Shown piece after piece: positions 24,268 to 33,668 of a stretch of 64,000 nucleotides of DNA. How positions within the stretch are numbered: position 1 is the stretch's first letter; each line of letters starts with the position of its first letter. The notes below the pieces were generated by a model. That model saw only the letters and a list, made by a program, of their open reading frames with translations. It was not told the origin of the DNA and searched no databases. Both the position numbers and the translations under genes were made by a program. The DNA is from JANXLS01 sp037129555 (GTDB lineage: Bacteria > Planctomycetota > SZUA-567 > H5-PLA8): NCBI GenBank assembly GCA_037129555.1, contig JBAXUS010000008.1:1-64000 (forward strand), read 5' to 3'.

Positions 24268-25197
24268 TTACTTCTGCACTGCCGGGACAGCCGCCGCCGT
24301 TTGATAAGGGCGGGCCTGACCGTTTGCCTGAGCCAACTGATCCTTCTGCACTTTCAAGTTGTTCGGAAGAATCACGATTTCAACGCGGCGATTCTTGGAG
24401 CGATCAGCAGCGGTGCGTTCCGGCGTCACGAGCGGCTGGCGGTCGCCGTAGCCGGCCGTGTACATCTTGCCGGACGAAATTCCACCACGCTTGGCGAGGA
24501 AGTCGTACACCGCAGCGGCGCGGGCCTGGGAGAGTGCCATGTTGTCCGGGTAGCGATCTTTGCTGTGGACGACCGGCGTGCTGTCCGTGTGGCCTTCAAT
24601 GCGGATCGAGTTGTTCGGGAACTGCTGCTTGATCATCTGTGCATAGCGCATCAGCGAATCAGAGCTACCAGCTTTCAATTCAGCGCGACCAGCTTCGAAC
24701 AACACGGAGCCTGCAACTTGAATGTGAATGCTGCCGTCTTTGCTGCGGGACAAGCCACCCGTTTCGCCGCGATCATGATTGATTGGCTGGCCGGGCTGTT
24801 GGACCACAACTGTACTCGGGCCACCGCGATTAAGTCCCTTGACGAGGCCTTCAAGGTTGGCAACTTCGGACTGCATCGCGGCCATGCGCTGATTTGATTC
24901 GTTCGTGACTTGTGTCAATTGCACGATCTTTTGTGCGCTGTGTGTCGCGAGCTGATCGTTCTGCGCGGCGAGTTGGCGATTGAGTTCCGCATTGCGGAGC
25001 GCCTGTTCTGCGGCAAGTTTATTCTGCTGATCGCCCGCTGCGCGTTCGGATTCCGCTGCCGCAATAGCTGCTTCCTGGCGACGAATCGTGTCGTCTTTCG
25101 CGGCAATCGCGACGTCTTTTTTGGAAGTGCAACCGGCCGCCAGAAGGATCGCCCCCGCAGCCAGCGCGCTTTGTGACGCTGTCTTAATCCAGCTCAT
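24268..25197 (-). CDS. OmpA-family peptidoglycan-binding lipoprotein
   Basis: 309 residues. A lipoprotein signal ends in LLAAGC (Cys about 23). Residues 30-125 form a long coiled coil rich in Ala, Gln and Glu. Residues about 165-280 form an OmpA-like domain with IRIEGHTDSTPV and SKNRRVEIVI, which contacts diaminopimelate in peptidoglycan. The C-terminal tail is Ala/Gln-rich. Probably an outer-membrane lipoprotein that tethers the envelope. The ATG follows an AAGGGGGA site. Confidence 0.9.
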   Translation of the reverse strand: MSWIKTASQSALAAGAILLAAGCTSKKDVAIAAKDDTIRRQEAAIAAAESERAAGDQQNKLAAEQALRNAELNRQLAAQNDQLATHSAQKIVQLTQVTNESNQRMAAMQSEVANLEGLVKGLNRGGPSTVVVQQPGQPINHDRGETGGLSRSKDGSIHIQVAGSVLFEAGRAELKAGSSDSLMRYAQMIKQQFPNNSIRIEGHTDSTPVVHSKDRYPDNMALSQARAAAVYDFLAKRGGISSGKMYTAGYGDRQPLVTPERTAADRSKNRRVEIVILPNNLKVQKDQLAQANGQARPYQTAAAVPAVQK

Positions 25198-25357
25198 CTG
25201 ATTTCCCCCTTAGCCGGGACCCCCCGCGTTCACGCGGACCGATCCAGCCCTGAATGATGATTCCAACACTCAAGCGTTCCCCACGAACGCGTATTGCTGT
25301 TGGTTTTAAATTGATCGGAAGGTGTGCGCGTGATCTAAAGGAGTAATTGGAAATAAT

Positions 25358-26344
25358 TCAGGCAAGAGGCTTCAATAAACAATATCGGACGAAGCGGCGA
25401 ACGGACTTGAGCGAAATAGCGCCGGGATCTTCCGATAATGTTTTCGCCCCACCGCACGCCACAGCGCGCCGCAAGAGGTGTTCGTCGCTCGATTCTAATA
25501 GCATACCCCACACCGCGCCCGCTGTGGCCGCGTCGCCGCATCCGGTCGTCGAAACAATCGTATGCGTGAAGTGAGTGGCGTCGATCTGTCCATGAAAAAT
25601 GCCCTGGGACGAGACAAGCAATGCGCCTTCAGCTCCGAGCGTGATCAGCACTTTTTGAGGCGCGTTTTTCGTTGATAAAAAATCGAGTATCCGGATGCGA
25701 TGCGCGGGGTTGTTCATTTGAAACGTAGTATCGAGTTCAAGCAATTCACCGAGTTCAAGCGCGTTGCCTTTGAGCAGCGAGATGCTCGAACGTGCGGCGA
25801 CTGTGAGAGCGGGGCCGTTGGTGTCCGCGACAATCGCGGATATTCCGCGTTCGTGAGCGATACGGAAAACAGATTTCAGAAACGCGATTGTCGTTCCTTT
25901 AGGTGCGGAGCCGCAGACCGCGACGAGGTCGCCCGGGCGCACAGTCTTTTCCCAGAACGCGAGAAATGCGCGGGACTCGGCCGGGGTGGGGGCCGGCATG
26001 GATTCTTTGATGTGAGTCTCGCGCCCGTCGGCTTCGAGATACGTTTGAGCGAATCGTGTTGGGACGGCGCGCGGACAAATGAGGCAGTCGATGGCGTTGA
26101 GTTCACGCAGTTTTGTTTTAAAAAATGAAGCCTCATTTTCACCGGTCCACGCCGCGGCGATGATGCGATGTTCGGAGCCGCATAAGGACCCGAGCACGCG
26201 CGCGGTGTTGACTCCTTTGCCCGCGGGCAGCGTGAGTTCTGAACGCCCATCAAACGTTCCGCCCGGGCGCATCGTCTGGATTTTGACAACGCGGTCGATG
26301 GCGGGATGAAGCGTCAACGTGACGACGCGAGTAGGCGATTTCAT
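25358..26344 (-). CDS. PfkB-family sugar kinase (1-phosphofructokinase-like)
   Basis: 328 residues. LTLHPAIDRVV at the start, PAGKGVNTARVL (about 40) and the anion-hole/catalytic STTGCGDAATAG (about 268-280) place it in the PfkB family, nearest to 1-phosphofructokinase/tagatose-6-phosphate kinase. It phosphorylates a sugar phosphate with ATP; the exact substrate is not readable. It overlaps the glycosyltransferase gene by four bases and is the last gene of a three-gene operon, which would suggest a sugar-supply role for surface polysaccharide. Confidence 0.85.
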   Translation of the reverse strand: MKSPTRVVTLTLHPAIDRVVKIQTMRPGGTFDGRSELTLPAGKGVNTARVLGSLCGSEHRIIAAAWTGENEASFFKTKLRELNAIDCLICPRAVPTRFAQTYLEADGRETHIKESMPAPTPAESRAFLAFWEKTVRPGDLVAVCGSAPKGTTIAFLKSVFRIAHERGISAIVADTNGPALTVAARSSISLLKGNALELGELLELDTTFQMNNPAHRIRILDFLSTKNAPQKVLITLGAEGALLVSSQGIFHGQIDATHFTHTIVSTTGCGDAATAGAVWGMLLESSDEHLLRRAVACGGAKTLSEDPGAISLKSVRRFVRYCLLKPLA

Positions 26345-27483
26345 GAAGGGCGCTCCGAAAGAATTTCAGTGAATAACTGCGCGTACTCAGCGGCCATGCG
26401 GTCTGCCGAAAAACGTTTTAAAGCCGTTTCGCGCGCCGCAGATCCCAGCGATTTTGCTCGCGCGGAATCGGTGAGCAACTCCATGATTTTCGCCGCGAGT
26501 TGCTCATGGTTTCCGCGTTCAAACAAGAGACCGTTCTGGCCATCATCAATCATGTCCGGCAAGCTGTCCACGGCGCTTGCGATCACAGGCAATCCTGCGG
26601 CCATGGCTTCGAGCACCGAGAGCGGCAAACCTTCCCACGCAGATGATTGAACGTAGATGTCCGCGTGATCCAAAAATGCCGGGACGTCGGAACAGAATCC
26701 GACGAACGAAACGCGCTCAAGTTTTAACTCCGCGCAGAGCGATTTTAAACGCGATTCTTCAGGCCCGTTCCCGGCGATTTCGAGTGTTGCGCTAGGATTC
26801 AATTCGCTCACACTTTTCCACGCACGCAACAACGTCGGATAGTCTTTTTGCAGATTCAAACGACCCACCGAAACGACGCGCGGCGCGGTTGATAACGGTG
26901 GCGTATTTCCGGTGTTCAATTCAGCGTAACGACGTAGGTCGTTTCCATTTTCAATGACCTTGAAAAACGAGTCGGGCAGCCCGGTCTTTTGCGCTTGGAA
27001 TTGAGCGACGGATCGGGCGACGCAGATTTCATACGCCGCGTATTTCGCAGTGAGTTTATCGAACCAGAATTGCCACGGACGGAAGCGCCTTTCGGCGACT
27101 TGAATCGCACTTAAAATTCGGACATGTTTGAGCACATCGCTTGGAAGTTTTGCAGCCGCGATTCGGGTGGCGATGTTGGCGTGATACAGTTGAGAACAAA
27201 CGATCAACGAGCCGGAGAGATTCTTAGACAAAATATGCTGTGCGATGGCGCGTCCACACGCGTACGAACGCCGCCGCGATAGATGCAGGCCGCTGACTGG
27301 AATGCCTGCGTTTTTCAATTCGACTCCGATGGCCGCGTTTTCGTCTTCCAAACACAAAACGCTCGTGGGAAATCCGAGCGCGGGCAAACGCTTGGCGAGT
27401 TCGGCGACGACACGTTCCGCGCCGCTCGGATGGAGGACCGGAAGGACGAAAAGAACGTCAGCGATTTTCGGGGTCGCGCTCAT
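26341..27483 (-). CDS. Family 4-type glycosyltransferase
   Basis: 380 residues, GT-B fold. The N-terminal half has HPSGAERVVAELAKRLP, typical of GT4 acceptor domains; the C-terminal half has VSVGRLNLQKDYPTLLRAW (about 210) and the nucleotide-sugar-binding EGLPLSVLEAMAAGLPVIAS (E-x7-E, about 290). It transfers a sugar from a nucleotide donor to a lipid or glycan acceptor at the cytoplasmic face. Four-base overlaps with the flippase upstream and the kinase downstream indicate an operon. Confidence 0.9.
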   Translation of the reverse strand: MSATPKIADVLFVLPVLHPSGAERVVAELAKRLPALGFPTSVLCLEDENAAIGVELKNAGIPVSGLHLSRRRSYACGRAIAQHILSKNLSGSLIVCSQLYHANIATRIAAAKLPSDVLKHVRILSAIQVAERRFRPWQFWFDKLTAKYAAYEICVARSVAQFQAQKTGLPDSFFKVIENGNDLRRYAELNTGNTPPLSTAPRVVSVGRLNLQKDYPTLLRAWKSVSELNPSATLEIAGNGPEESRLKSLCAELKLERVSFVGFCSDVPAFLDHADIYVQSSAWEGLPLSVLEAMAAGLPVIASAVDSLPDMIDDGQNGLLFERGNHEQLAAKIMELLTDSARAKSLGSAARETALKRFSADRMAAEYAQLFTEILSERPS

Positions 27484-28727
27484 CGTGTGTGCTCCGGCGC
27501 GGCGCTGCGTTTATCGAGCAAAACCAACGTTGCACTGAAGACGAAACACAAGCAACTTCCCAGCGCGATTCCGCACGCCGCCGCTCTGGGACCGTAGGTT
27601 GGAACGAGCGCGGCGGAGAGCGATACTCCAATCAACGCCGAGGCGACATGGCAGAGCGCGAACGCGCGCAATCGTCCGAGACAAATGAGCGCGGATGCGA
27701 AGGGGATCGTGGCAAGAATGGGCGCGAGCCGCCACGTGTCGATGTACAGAATCGCCGGGGCGGAATCGGCGAGGTTTTTGAACAGGCTGCGCACGATGGC
27801 ACTGGTCACGACGGGGTACGAGAGCGAGACGAAAATCCCGGCGACAAAGCACGGGATCGCGGTCTGCCAGACGCGGCGACGGAAGGCCGGCCCTTCGTGT
27901 GCATGCAGCGCCAAACGCGCGTGCAAAATTGCGGCCGGCGCGGCGATGAAGCTCGCCGCTGCGGTTGTGAATTGGCTCGACAAATAGAGTCCGCCACTTT
28001 CGGCATCATCGCCGAACGTATGCAAAATCGGCAAGCCAGAGTTGAACAGCAACTGTTGCGCGAGCACGGCAACGGCCATTGGTGCGGACTCTCGCCATAG
28101 GTTGAACGCTTCTCGTACGGGCGCGGGCCAGTGCGGAATTCCGACGTTGCGACGGACCCAAAATTGTTCGAGCGCAAGTTCCGGGAGGATGCACAGCAGA
28201 TGCAATTCAAGCACCGTTTGCGGATGAAAATGCTCGGGAAAGAAACGCGAGACGGCCAGCACGAGGCCGAGATAAATCGAGTGGCGGATAAAGGCGAAGA
28301 ACTGCCACGTGGCGGTTTTTCCGCGCGCGTCAAAGATGGACGGCATCGTGCACGCGAGGCAAGCGCCATCGACGGATCCGAGAAAAATCATGAAGCGTTC
28401 ATCGGCGTCCGGCCATCCCAGCGCGACGAGCGTCCCGGCGAAAATTGCTGTGAACGCGGCGAGCTGTTTTTGTCTCAACACAATTCCCAACAACGACCGC
28501 GCATCGTCGGCGCTGCTGCGCGCGTATTTAAACGTGAGCAGAGGGTCCATGCCCCAGAGAATAAATTGCGCGGAGAAAACGCTGAAGGACATCGCGAGAC
28601 CGAATTGACCGTAGCCGGCTTTGCCGAGTCGCTGTGAGACGATCTGCATCGCTCCAAGCAGCAGGCCCTGGCATCCCAGCAACAGCAGCGTGGACGCGCT
28701 CATTTTTTTGAGAACGTTTTTCAGCAT
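27480..28727 (-). CDS. Polysaccharide/oligosaccharide flippase-like membrane protein
   Basis: 415 residues with about 12 predicted membrane helices, organised like Wzx/MOP-superfamily flippases, including an early helix LLGCQGLLLGAMQIVSQRLG and GYGQFGLAMSFSVF. It would move lipid-linked glycans across the inner membrane. It is first in the operon with a glycosyltransferase and a sugar kinase. The next gene at 28820 is divergent, so the operon promoter lies in the 92-base gap. Confidence 0.8.
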   Translation of the reverse strand: MLKNVLKKMSASTLLLLGCQGLLLGAMQIVSQRLGKAGYGQFGLAMSFSVFSAQFILWGMDPLLTFKYARSSADDARSLLGIVLRQKQLAAFTAIFAGTLVALGWPDADERFMIFLGSVDGACLACTMPSIFDARGKTATWQFFAFIRHSIYLGLVLAVSRFFPEHFHPQTVLELHLLCILPELALEQFWVRRNVGIPHWPAPVREAFNLWRESAPMAVAVLAQQLLFNSGLPILHTFGDDAESGGLYLSSQFTTAAASFIAAPAAILHARLALHAHEGPAFRRRVWQTAIPCFVAGIFVSLSYPVVTSAIVRSLFKNLADSAPAILYIDTWRLAPILATIPFASALICLGRLRAFALCHVASALIGVSLSAALVPTYGPRAAACGIALGSCLCFVFSATLVLLDKRSAAPEHTR

Positions 28728-28819
28728 TCAGCGGCTCATTTCCTGGCTCGTTCGGATTCAACCGGTCAATTCTGCGATTTCATTTTGCGGCGCGGCGGTT
28801 GGCTCGTAAACTTAATTGC

Positions 28820-29515
28820 ATGAGCGATTTTAAACCCGGTGACACAGTTCTTCATGCACTCTTTGGCAACGGCGTCGTAGCCGCGATCGCAGGCTCCGGC
28901 CCGGACGCGCGGATCACCGTCGATTTTGCGCCCAGCGTCGGCCGCAAGAAACTGCTGGCATCGGTCGCCCATTTAGAACCCGCTGATTCAAATCCTTCGT
29001 CGTCATCGGGCCCCGCCGCATCAGCTTGGTTCGAAGTGCTGGAAGCCACACTTCGTCCGCGCCGGGGACGCCGCGTGGATGGCATTCACACCGGCGACTT
29101 GATTCTGACGGAGACCGGCAAGCCCGAATTTTGGATCGCGGTACGCGAGCGGCTGCGTTCGCGCGGACAGATTCCAAAAGTCATCGATGATCCCAACGGT
29201 CGCGTCTCGGTTTCGTCAACGGGCTTGATGACGTTGGATGTCCGCGTGCAGCACGATTCGATGAATGACGCGCGTTCGGCGGTCGCCGCGCGCGCGATTT
29301 TCGATGAACTCTTCGAGCGTGTCCTGCGCGATTTTGAAGCACCGTCATTCGTGTCGCGCTCGGGCATTCAGTATCCGCTGGCTGAAGAGGATCTCGTTTA
29401 TATCGAAGAAGCAGAGCTTGGAAATTTGCCTGAGCGCTCGTCGAGGATGCGTCCGAAACGGGTCACGCCGAAAGGGGTCATTACCTCGCTTCCGAAACGC
29501 CGCGACGATTATTGA
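28820..29515 (+). CDS. Stand-alone UvrD/PcrA-tail-like Tudor protein
   Basis: 231 residues from the ATG at 28820. Residues 1-55 (FKPGDTVLHALFGNGVV to AHLEPA) closely follow the C-terminal Tudor-like segment of UvrD/PcrA helicases, which binds RNA polymerase; there is no helicase here. Residues about 70-230 are an uncharacterised basic domain. No ribosome site is obvious, and a possible -10 (TAAACT at 28807) lies only eight bases before the ATG, so the mRNA may be leaderless. Function unknown; an RNA-polymerase or DNA-repair link is only suggested by the Tudor similarity. Confidence 0.7.
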   Translation: MSDFKPGDTVLHALFGNGVVAAIAGSGPDARITVDFAPSVGRKKLLASVAHLEPADSNPSSSSGPAASAWFEVLEATLRPRRGRRVDGIHTGDLILTETGKPEFWIAVRERLRSRGQIPKVIDDPNGRVSVSSTGLMTLDVRVQHDSMNDARSAVAARAIFDELFERVLRDFEAPSFVSRSGIQYPLAEEDLVYIEEAELGNLPERSSRMRPKRVTPKGVITSLPKRRDDY

Positions 29516-29526
29516 ACGCACCACAA

Positions 29527-29946
29527 TTATTTGTACATGTGGTAGACCATCACATACACGATGATGCCGGTGACGCAGACGTAGACCCACATCGGAAACG
29601 TAATTTTCGCGATGGCTTTGTGTTTCTCCCAGCGCTCTTTGAAGGCGTGAGTGAACGTGATGGGGGCGAGGACTGCGACGACAATCGCGAGGACGACATG
29701 CGTGAGCAGAATCGTTCCGTAAATATACGCGATGGTGCCTGTGCCTTTGAATTTGACGTGCCCGGCGGTGAAGTGATACGTGAGATACGACACGAGAAAA
29801 ATCACCGTCGTGACGCCTGCGGAAAGCATGAATTTCTTGTGTGTCTCTTTATCGCCGCGTTTGATGGCCGCGTAGCCGAACATGAGCAGTACGAATGAAA
29901 TCGCGTTGAGTGTTGCGTTGATCGTCGGATGAAGTGGGAAATCCAT
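29527..29946 (-). CDS. DUF420 membrane protein (cytochrome oxidase assembly)
   Basis: 139 residues with four predicted membrane helices and conserved histidines (HPTINATLN near the start, YLTYHF, LLTHVVLA). DUF420 proteins such as CtaM are needed for maturation of aa3-type oxidases. It is the last gene of the cox operon, its start overlapping the Sco gene stop by one base, and is only 11 bases from the convergent gene ending at 29515. Confidence 0.88.
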   Translation of the reverse strand: MDFPLHPTINATLNAISFVLLMFGYAAIKRGDKETHKKFMLSAGVTTVIFLVSYLTYHFTAGHVKFKGTGTIAYIYGTILLTHVVLAIVVAVLAPITFTHAFKERWEKHKAIAKITFPMWVYVCVTGIIVYVMVYHMYK

Positions 29947-30680
29947 TATTTTATTTCCTTCCCTGAAACGGGCGGCAGCGTTCGCAATTTGCGAATGGAT
30001 GCCGCGAGCAATTTAATCGCTTCGGGACTCGGGCCGTCATTGCCAATCCCGTCGAAGCGCGCTCGAATGTAGCCTTGCGCATCCACGACCACGATCTTTG
30101 ATGAATGAATAATCGGATCGTCTTTTGAGTCCGGTTGCTCTTTGACGACCAGTTTGAAATCGTCGCGCGTTATGCGGAACATCTCGCTTTTGGGACCGGT
30201 TAAAAATTTCCAACGCGGACTGACGGCCTCTTGCTTTTGGATGTATTTTTTGAGGACTTCCGGTGTGTCGTTATCCGGGTCCATCGAAAATGAAATCAAT
30301 TTGACGTTCGGCAAATCCTTGATTTCTTTGTCCAGATTGGCGAGCTGAAGCGTGATCACCGGGCACGTCCCGGCGCAATGAGTGAAGATGAACGTCGCGA
30401 CCCACACGTCGCCAAGGAGGTCTTTCGCTTCGACCGTCTTCCCATCTTGATCGGTGAATTTAAAGTCGCTGACTCGACCGAGAACAGCAAGGTCTTCGGG
30501 CCTGGGCGCGTCACTTTTCGACGGCATGACGATTGAAGAATTACCGCTCAAATCGATGTCGACGGTCCGCGTTTTTTTCCAAAACGCAAATCCGACCAAT
30601 GCGGCGACGGCGATGACGAGCAATGCCCACGCGGCTTTTTGTCCGAGCGAAAGAGGTGTCCCGTTGCTGGGATGACTCAT
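29946..30680 (-). CDS. Sco1/SenC-family copper chaperone
   Basis: 244 residues from the ATG at 30680 (AGGAG eight bases upstream). An N-terminal membrane anchor (about 12-32) is followed by a thioredoxin-fold domain with FTHCAGTCPV (CxxxC, about 113-119) and a downstream copper-ligand His in DPIIHSSKI. It delivers copper to the CuA site of oxidase subunit II on the periplasmic side. Overlaps the ABC permease gene by four bases. Confidence 0.93.
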   Translation of the reverse strand: MSHPSNGTPLSLGQKAAWALLVIAVAALVGFAFWKKTRTVDIDLSGNSSIVMPSKSDAPRPEDLAVLGRVSDFKFTDQDGKTVEAKDLLGDVWVATFIFTHCAGTCPVITLQLANLDKEIKDLPNVKLISFSMDPDNDTPEVLKKYIQKQEAVSPRWKFLTGPKSEMFRITRDDFKLVVKEQPDSKDDPIIHSSKIVVVDAQGYIRARFDGIGNDGPSPEAIKLLAASIRKLRTLPPVSGKEIK

Positions 30681-31513
30681 TGCAAATCTCCTGTGGTTCG
30701 GGTTCCGGAGATGGCGACGGACCCGGCAACGGTCGCGAGTGCGAATGCGATGGAGATGCCGAGCGAGAGTTGAAAATTTGGAAGTTCCCATGGCGGATTT
30801 GCGCCGTAAATGGTGTGCCGCAGTCCGGCGAGTCCGTAGTAAAGCGGGTTGGCGTGCATGGTGGCGCTAAGCCACGCGGGTGCGCCTTGCGCCGGGAAGA
30901 ACGCGCCGGAAAGCATCAGCATCGGCATCAGAAACAGCATCATGATCGCATGAAATCCCTGCGTCGAATCCATGCGCCACGCGATGATGAAGCCGAGGCC
31001 ACACAGCGCGAACGCAATCAGCACCATCATTCCGCACGAGGCGAGGAGGGCCATCGGTGTCATGGGAATGATGAAGAAATATCCGGCGATCAAAAAGATA
31101 AGTGCTTGAAAAAACGCGAGCGCTGTCCCGCCGAGCAGCTTGCCGAGGACCATGCTCAATCGCGGCGAAGGAGCAACGAGGACGGATTGCAAAAATCCTT
31201 CGCGACGATCTTCAATGATCGAGATCGTCGAAAAAATCGCAGTGAACATCAGGATCATGGCGATGGTGCCGGGGAACAAATATTCGAAGTAATGCGTGTC
31301 CGAACCGGAAGGCGCTTTGAACGACCCATTCAAGGCTGAGCCGAACAAAACGAAGATCACAATCGGTTGCAGCAGTGCGCTGGCGACGCGATTGCGCTGT
31401 CTCAGAAATCGCACCAATTCGCGCTTGGCCAGTGTGAGCGCAGGGCCTAAAATTCCGGGAGCCGGAGGCGCTTCAAACGCCGCACTCGGACGTGTTACAA
31501 TCGGTTCGCCCAT
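30677..31513 (-). CDS. ABC-2 type transporter permease
   Basis: 278 residues with six predicted membrane helices and the ABC-2 signature FFPAQGAPAWL near residue 205. Pairs with the ATPase encoded just upstream. Exporters of this type inside cox operons may serve heme or copper delivery; the substrate is not readable. Overlaps the Sco gene by four bases. Confidence 0.88.
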   Translation of the reverse strand: MGEPIVTRPSAAFEAPPAPGILGPALTLAKRELVRFLRQRNRVASALLQPIVIFVLFGSALNGSFKAPSGSDTHYFEYLFPGTIAMILMFTAIFSTISIIEDRREGFLQSVLVAPSPRLSMVLGKLLGGTALAFFQALIFLIAGYFFIIPMTPMALLASCGMMVLIAFALCGLGFIIAWRMDSTQGFHAIMMLFLMPMLMLSGAFFPAQGAPAWLSATMHANPLYYGLAGLRHTIYGANPPWELPNFQLSLGISIAFALATVAGSVAISGTRTTGDLQ

Positions 31514-31601
31514 TTAGTTCGTACCTCTTTGTCGTGCCATTAGTCGGTGCCGTTTTCGCGTAAATTCGCGAAAATTCGCGGTTAAAAAAGCCGTTCGCCG
31601 T

Positions 31602-32579
31602 TCAGCTCTTCTTCCCGCGCTTCTTGTCCTTCGCGGTCGTATCCGGTTCGGATTCGACCCAGAATTTGTGGCCGGTCTTTTTGATGAACACGTCGTCGAG
31701 CGTGGGTTTTGAGATGGTCATCGAATCGATCAATCCCGGGAACGCGCCGCCGAGTTTCGCGACCCATTCGTGACCCTTGGGTGTTTCGACGCGCACCGTT
31801 CCGTCCACCAATTCAACAGCGAGCGAAAACTGTTCCACGATGCTGCGCTGTAGGTCGGCCGGCTGGGGCGATTGAATCGAGATCACGTCGCCGCCGATGG
31901 TCGCTCGCAATTCGTCAGGCGGGCCCATCGCGACGAGTTTTCCTGAGTTCAAAATTGCGATGCGTGAGCACTGCGCGGCTTCTTCCATGTAATGCGTGGT
32001 CAGCAAACTGGTGACGCCTTCGGACGCGGAAAGTTCACGCAGATACTGCCACATGTCGCGCCGCGCGCCGGGGTCGAGGCCGGTGGAGGGCTCATCGAGG
32101 AGTAACAATTTCGGGCCGTGCAACAGGCCTTTCGCGAGTTCGACGCGGCGACGCATTCCGCCTGAAAAGGCTTCGACGTATTCGTGTGCGCGGTCGGAGA
32201 GCTTGACGCGATCAAGAAGGTATGTGATGCGATCTTTTAAAACGGAACCGCTGAGGCCGTAGAGGCGACCCTGGTGGTCGAGATTTTCGTAGGCGGTCAG
32301 TTTTTTATCGAGGCTGGGCGATTGAAAAACGACACCGATCCGGCGCTGAACTTCGCGCGGTTGGGTGAGGAGATCGAATCCGAAAATGGTGACCTTGCCG
32401 GACGTGGGGCGGATCAGAGTAGAAAGGATGCGGAAGGTGGTGGTTTTGCCGCCGCCATTGGGTCCGAGCAATCCGAAAATTTCACCCGCTCCGGCGGTAA
32501 AACTCAGATTGTCCAATGCGAGCCGCTCGCCATATTTATGCGAGAGGCTTTCGACGCTGACAACAGGTGTGCTCTGCAT
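31602..32579 (-). CDS. ABC transporter ATP-binding protein
   Basis: 325 residues. Walker A GPNGGGKTTT (about 40), Q-loop VFQSPSLD, signature FSGGMRRR (about 140), Walker B LLLLDEPSTGLDP (about 160), switch His in LLTTHYMEE. The C-terminal 80 residues form an extra domain as in DrrA/CcmA-like ATPases of ABC-2 exporters. An 88-base gap separates it from its permease. Confidence 0.92.
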   Translation of the reverse strand: MQSTPVVSVESLSHKYGERLALDNLSFTAGAGEIFGLLGPNGGGKTTTFRILSTLIRPTSGKVTIFGFDLLTQPREVQRRIGVVFQSPSLDKKLTAYENLDHQGRLYGLSGSVLKDRITYLLDRVKLSDRAHEYVEAFSGGMRRRVELAKGLLHGPKLLLLDEPSTGLDPGARRDMWQYLRELSASEGVTSLLTTHYMEEAAQCSRIAILNSGKLVAMGPPDELRATIGGDVISIQSPQPADLQRSIVEQFSLAVELVDGTVRVETPKGHEWVAKLGGAFPGLIDSMTISKPTLDDVFIKKTGHKFWVESEPDTTAKDKKRGKKS

Positions 32580-32599
32580 TGATTCTTTCTTTAATAAAG

Positions 32600-32962
32600 T
32601 TACTTCGCTTCGTGGTGCTCTTTGACGGCGGGCGTCGTCGTCAATTTGTCGTCGTTGTGGTACTGGCCATACGCGATGTCGGGCATGAGAGCGGCAACAA
32701 GAACCATCACGAGCGCGAACGGAGCCAGCGCGATGGCCACAATCGGGCGCTTTTCATATTTCAAGTGCATGAAGTAGAACATGACAAGCGAAGCTTTGAA
32801 ACCCGCGATGGCGAAAGCCAGCGAGACATTGGCGGCTTTGCTTTTCAAGTCGATGAACGAAGCGCCAATCGTGATCCCAGTAAAGACCACCAGTGTTCCG
32901 AAAACGATGAAATAGGGCACGGGCGGGTGTTCATGGTGTTCGGCTGCATGTGAATCGGACAT
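32600..32962 (-). CDS. Cytochrome c oxidase subunit IV
   Basis: 120 residues from the ATG at 32962 (CTGGAG site). Three predicted membrane helices, including VFGTLVVFTGITIGASFIDL and MFYFMHLKYEKRP, the latter typical of prokaryotic subunit IV (COX4_pro). N-terminus His/Glu-rich. It stabilises the oxidase. Located between subunit III and the ABC exporter. Confidence 0.88.
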   Translation of the reverse strand: MSDSHAAEHHEHPPVPYFIVFGTLVVFTGITIGASFIDLKSKAANVSLAFAIAGFKASLVMFYFMHLKYEKRPIVAIALAPFALVMVLVAALMPDIAYGQYHNDDKLTTTPAVKEHHEAK

Positions 32963-33049
32963 GGTGAAAACTCCAGTTTTAAAGTGCTTCGTAAATCTCA
33001 AAGAGCCGCGCACGTCGGTACGCGGCACGATGGTGACGTGCCTATAAAC

Positions 33050-33649
33050 TTAAATCAAGTACAACAGCGGGAACAAGAAGATCCAGACCAAGTCGACGAA
33101 ATGCCAGTAGAGGCCGACCATTTCGGTTTCGGCGGAGACGTCTTTTTTACCGGCGTAATACCAGAGGCCCAACATCGGGATGATTCCGGCCAGAATGTGG
33201 ACGCCGTGGATCGCTGTCAAGGTCCAGTAGAAGGCGAAGAATAAATCGTGGTTCGGTAGCAGACCGTGTTTGATTTTCAGCGAGTATTCATAAGATTTCA
33301 AAATCAAGAAGAGCAAGCCCATCGCGGAAGTGACGAGCAGGAGCAGGCGCTGCTTGGCGGTTTCTTTTTTCTGTCCAGCCAAGACTGCGAGAGCCATGGT
33401 CAAGCTGCTTGAAATCAGGAGCGCAGTGTTGAATGCCGCGAAGCCGACGCTGTCGTGCAGCAGTTTCTGGCTGGCTTCAAAATTTTCCGGATGGCCGATG
33501 CGCAGTGTCATGTACGCGCCGAGCAAGCCAGCGAAAAACATGACTTCCGAACACAGGAAAAGCCACATGGCGAGTTTGCCAAGCCCTGTGCCTTCCATGG
33601 CCGGTTCGCAGACATCGTGTTCCCAAGAATGCGCGTGTGAATCGCTCAT
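33050..33649 (-). CDS. Cytochrome c oxidase subunit III
   Basis: 199 residues from the ATG at 33649 (GGAGTGA site). Five membrane helices, the short form of subunit III; LGKLAMWLFLCSEVMFFAGL and LTAIHGVHILAGI are diagnostic. The first five residues (MSDSH) repeat those of subunit IV. Part of the aa3-type oxidase in the inner membrane. Confidence 0.94.
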   Translation of the reverse strand: MSDSHAHSWEHDVCEPAMEGTGLGKLAMWLFLCSEVMFFAGLLGAYMTLRIGHPENFEASQKLLHDSVGFAAFNTALLISSSLTMALAVLAGQKKETAKQRLLLLVTSAMGLLFLILKSYEYSLKIKHGLLPNHDLFFAFYWTLTAIHGVHILAGIIPMLGLWYYAGKKDVSAETEMVGLYWHFVDLVWIFLFPLLYLI

Positions 33650-33668
33650 TACATCACTCCAGTCGGTT

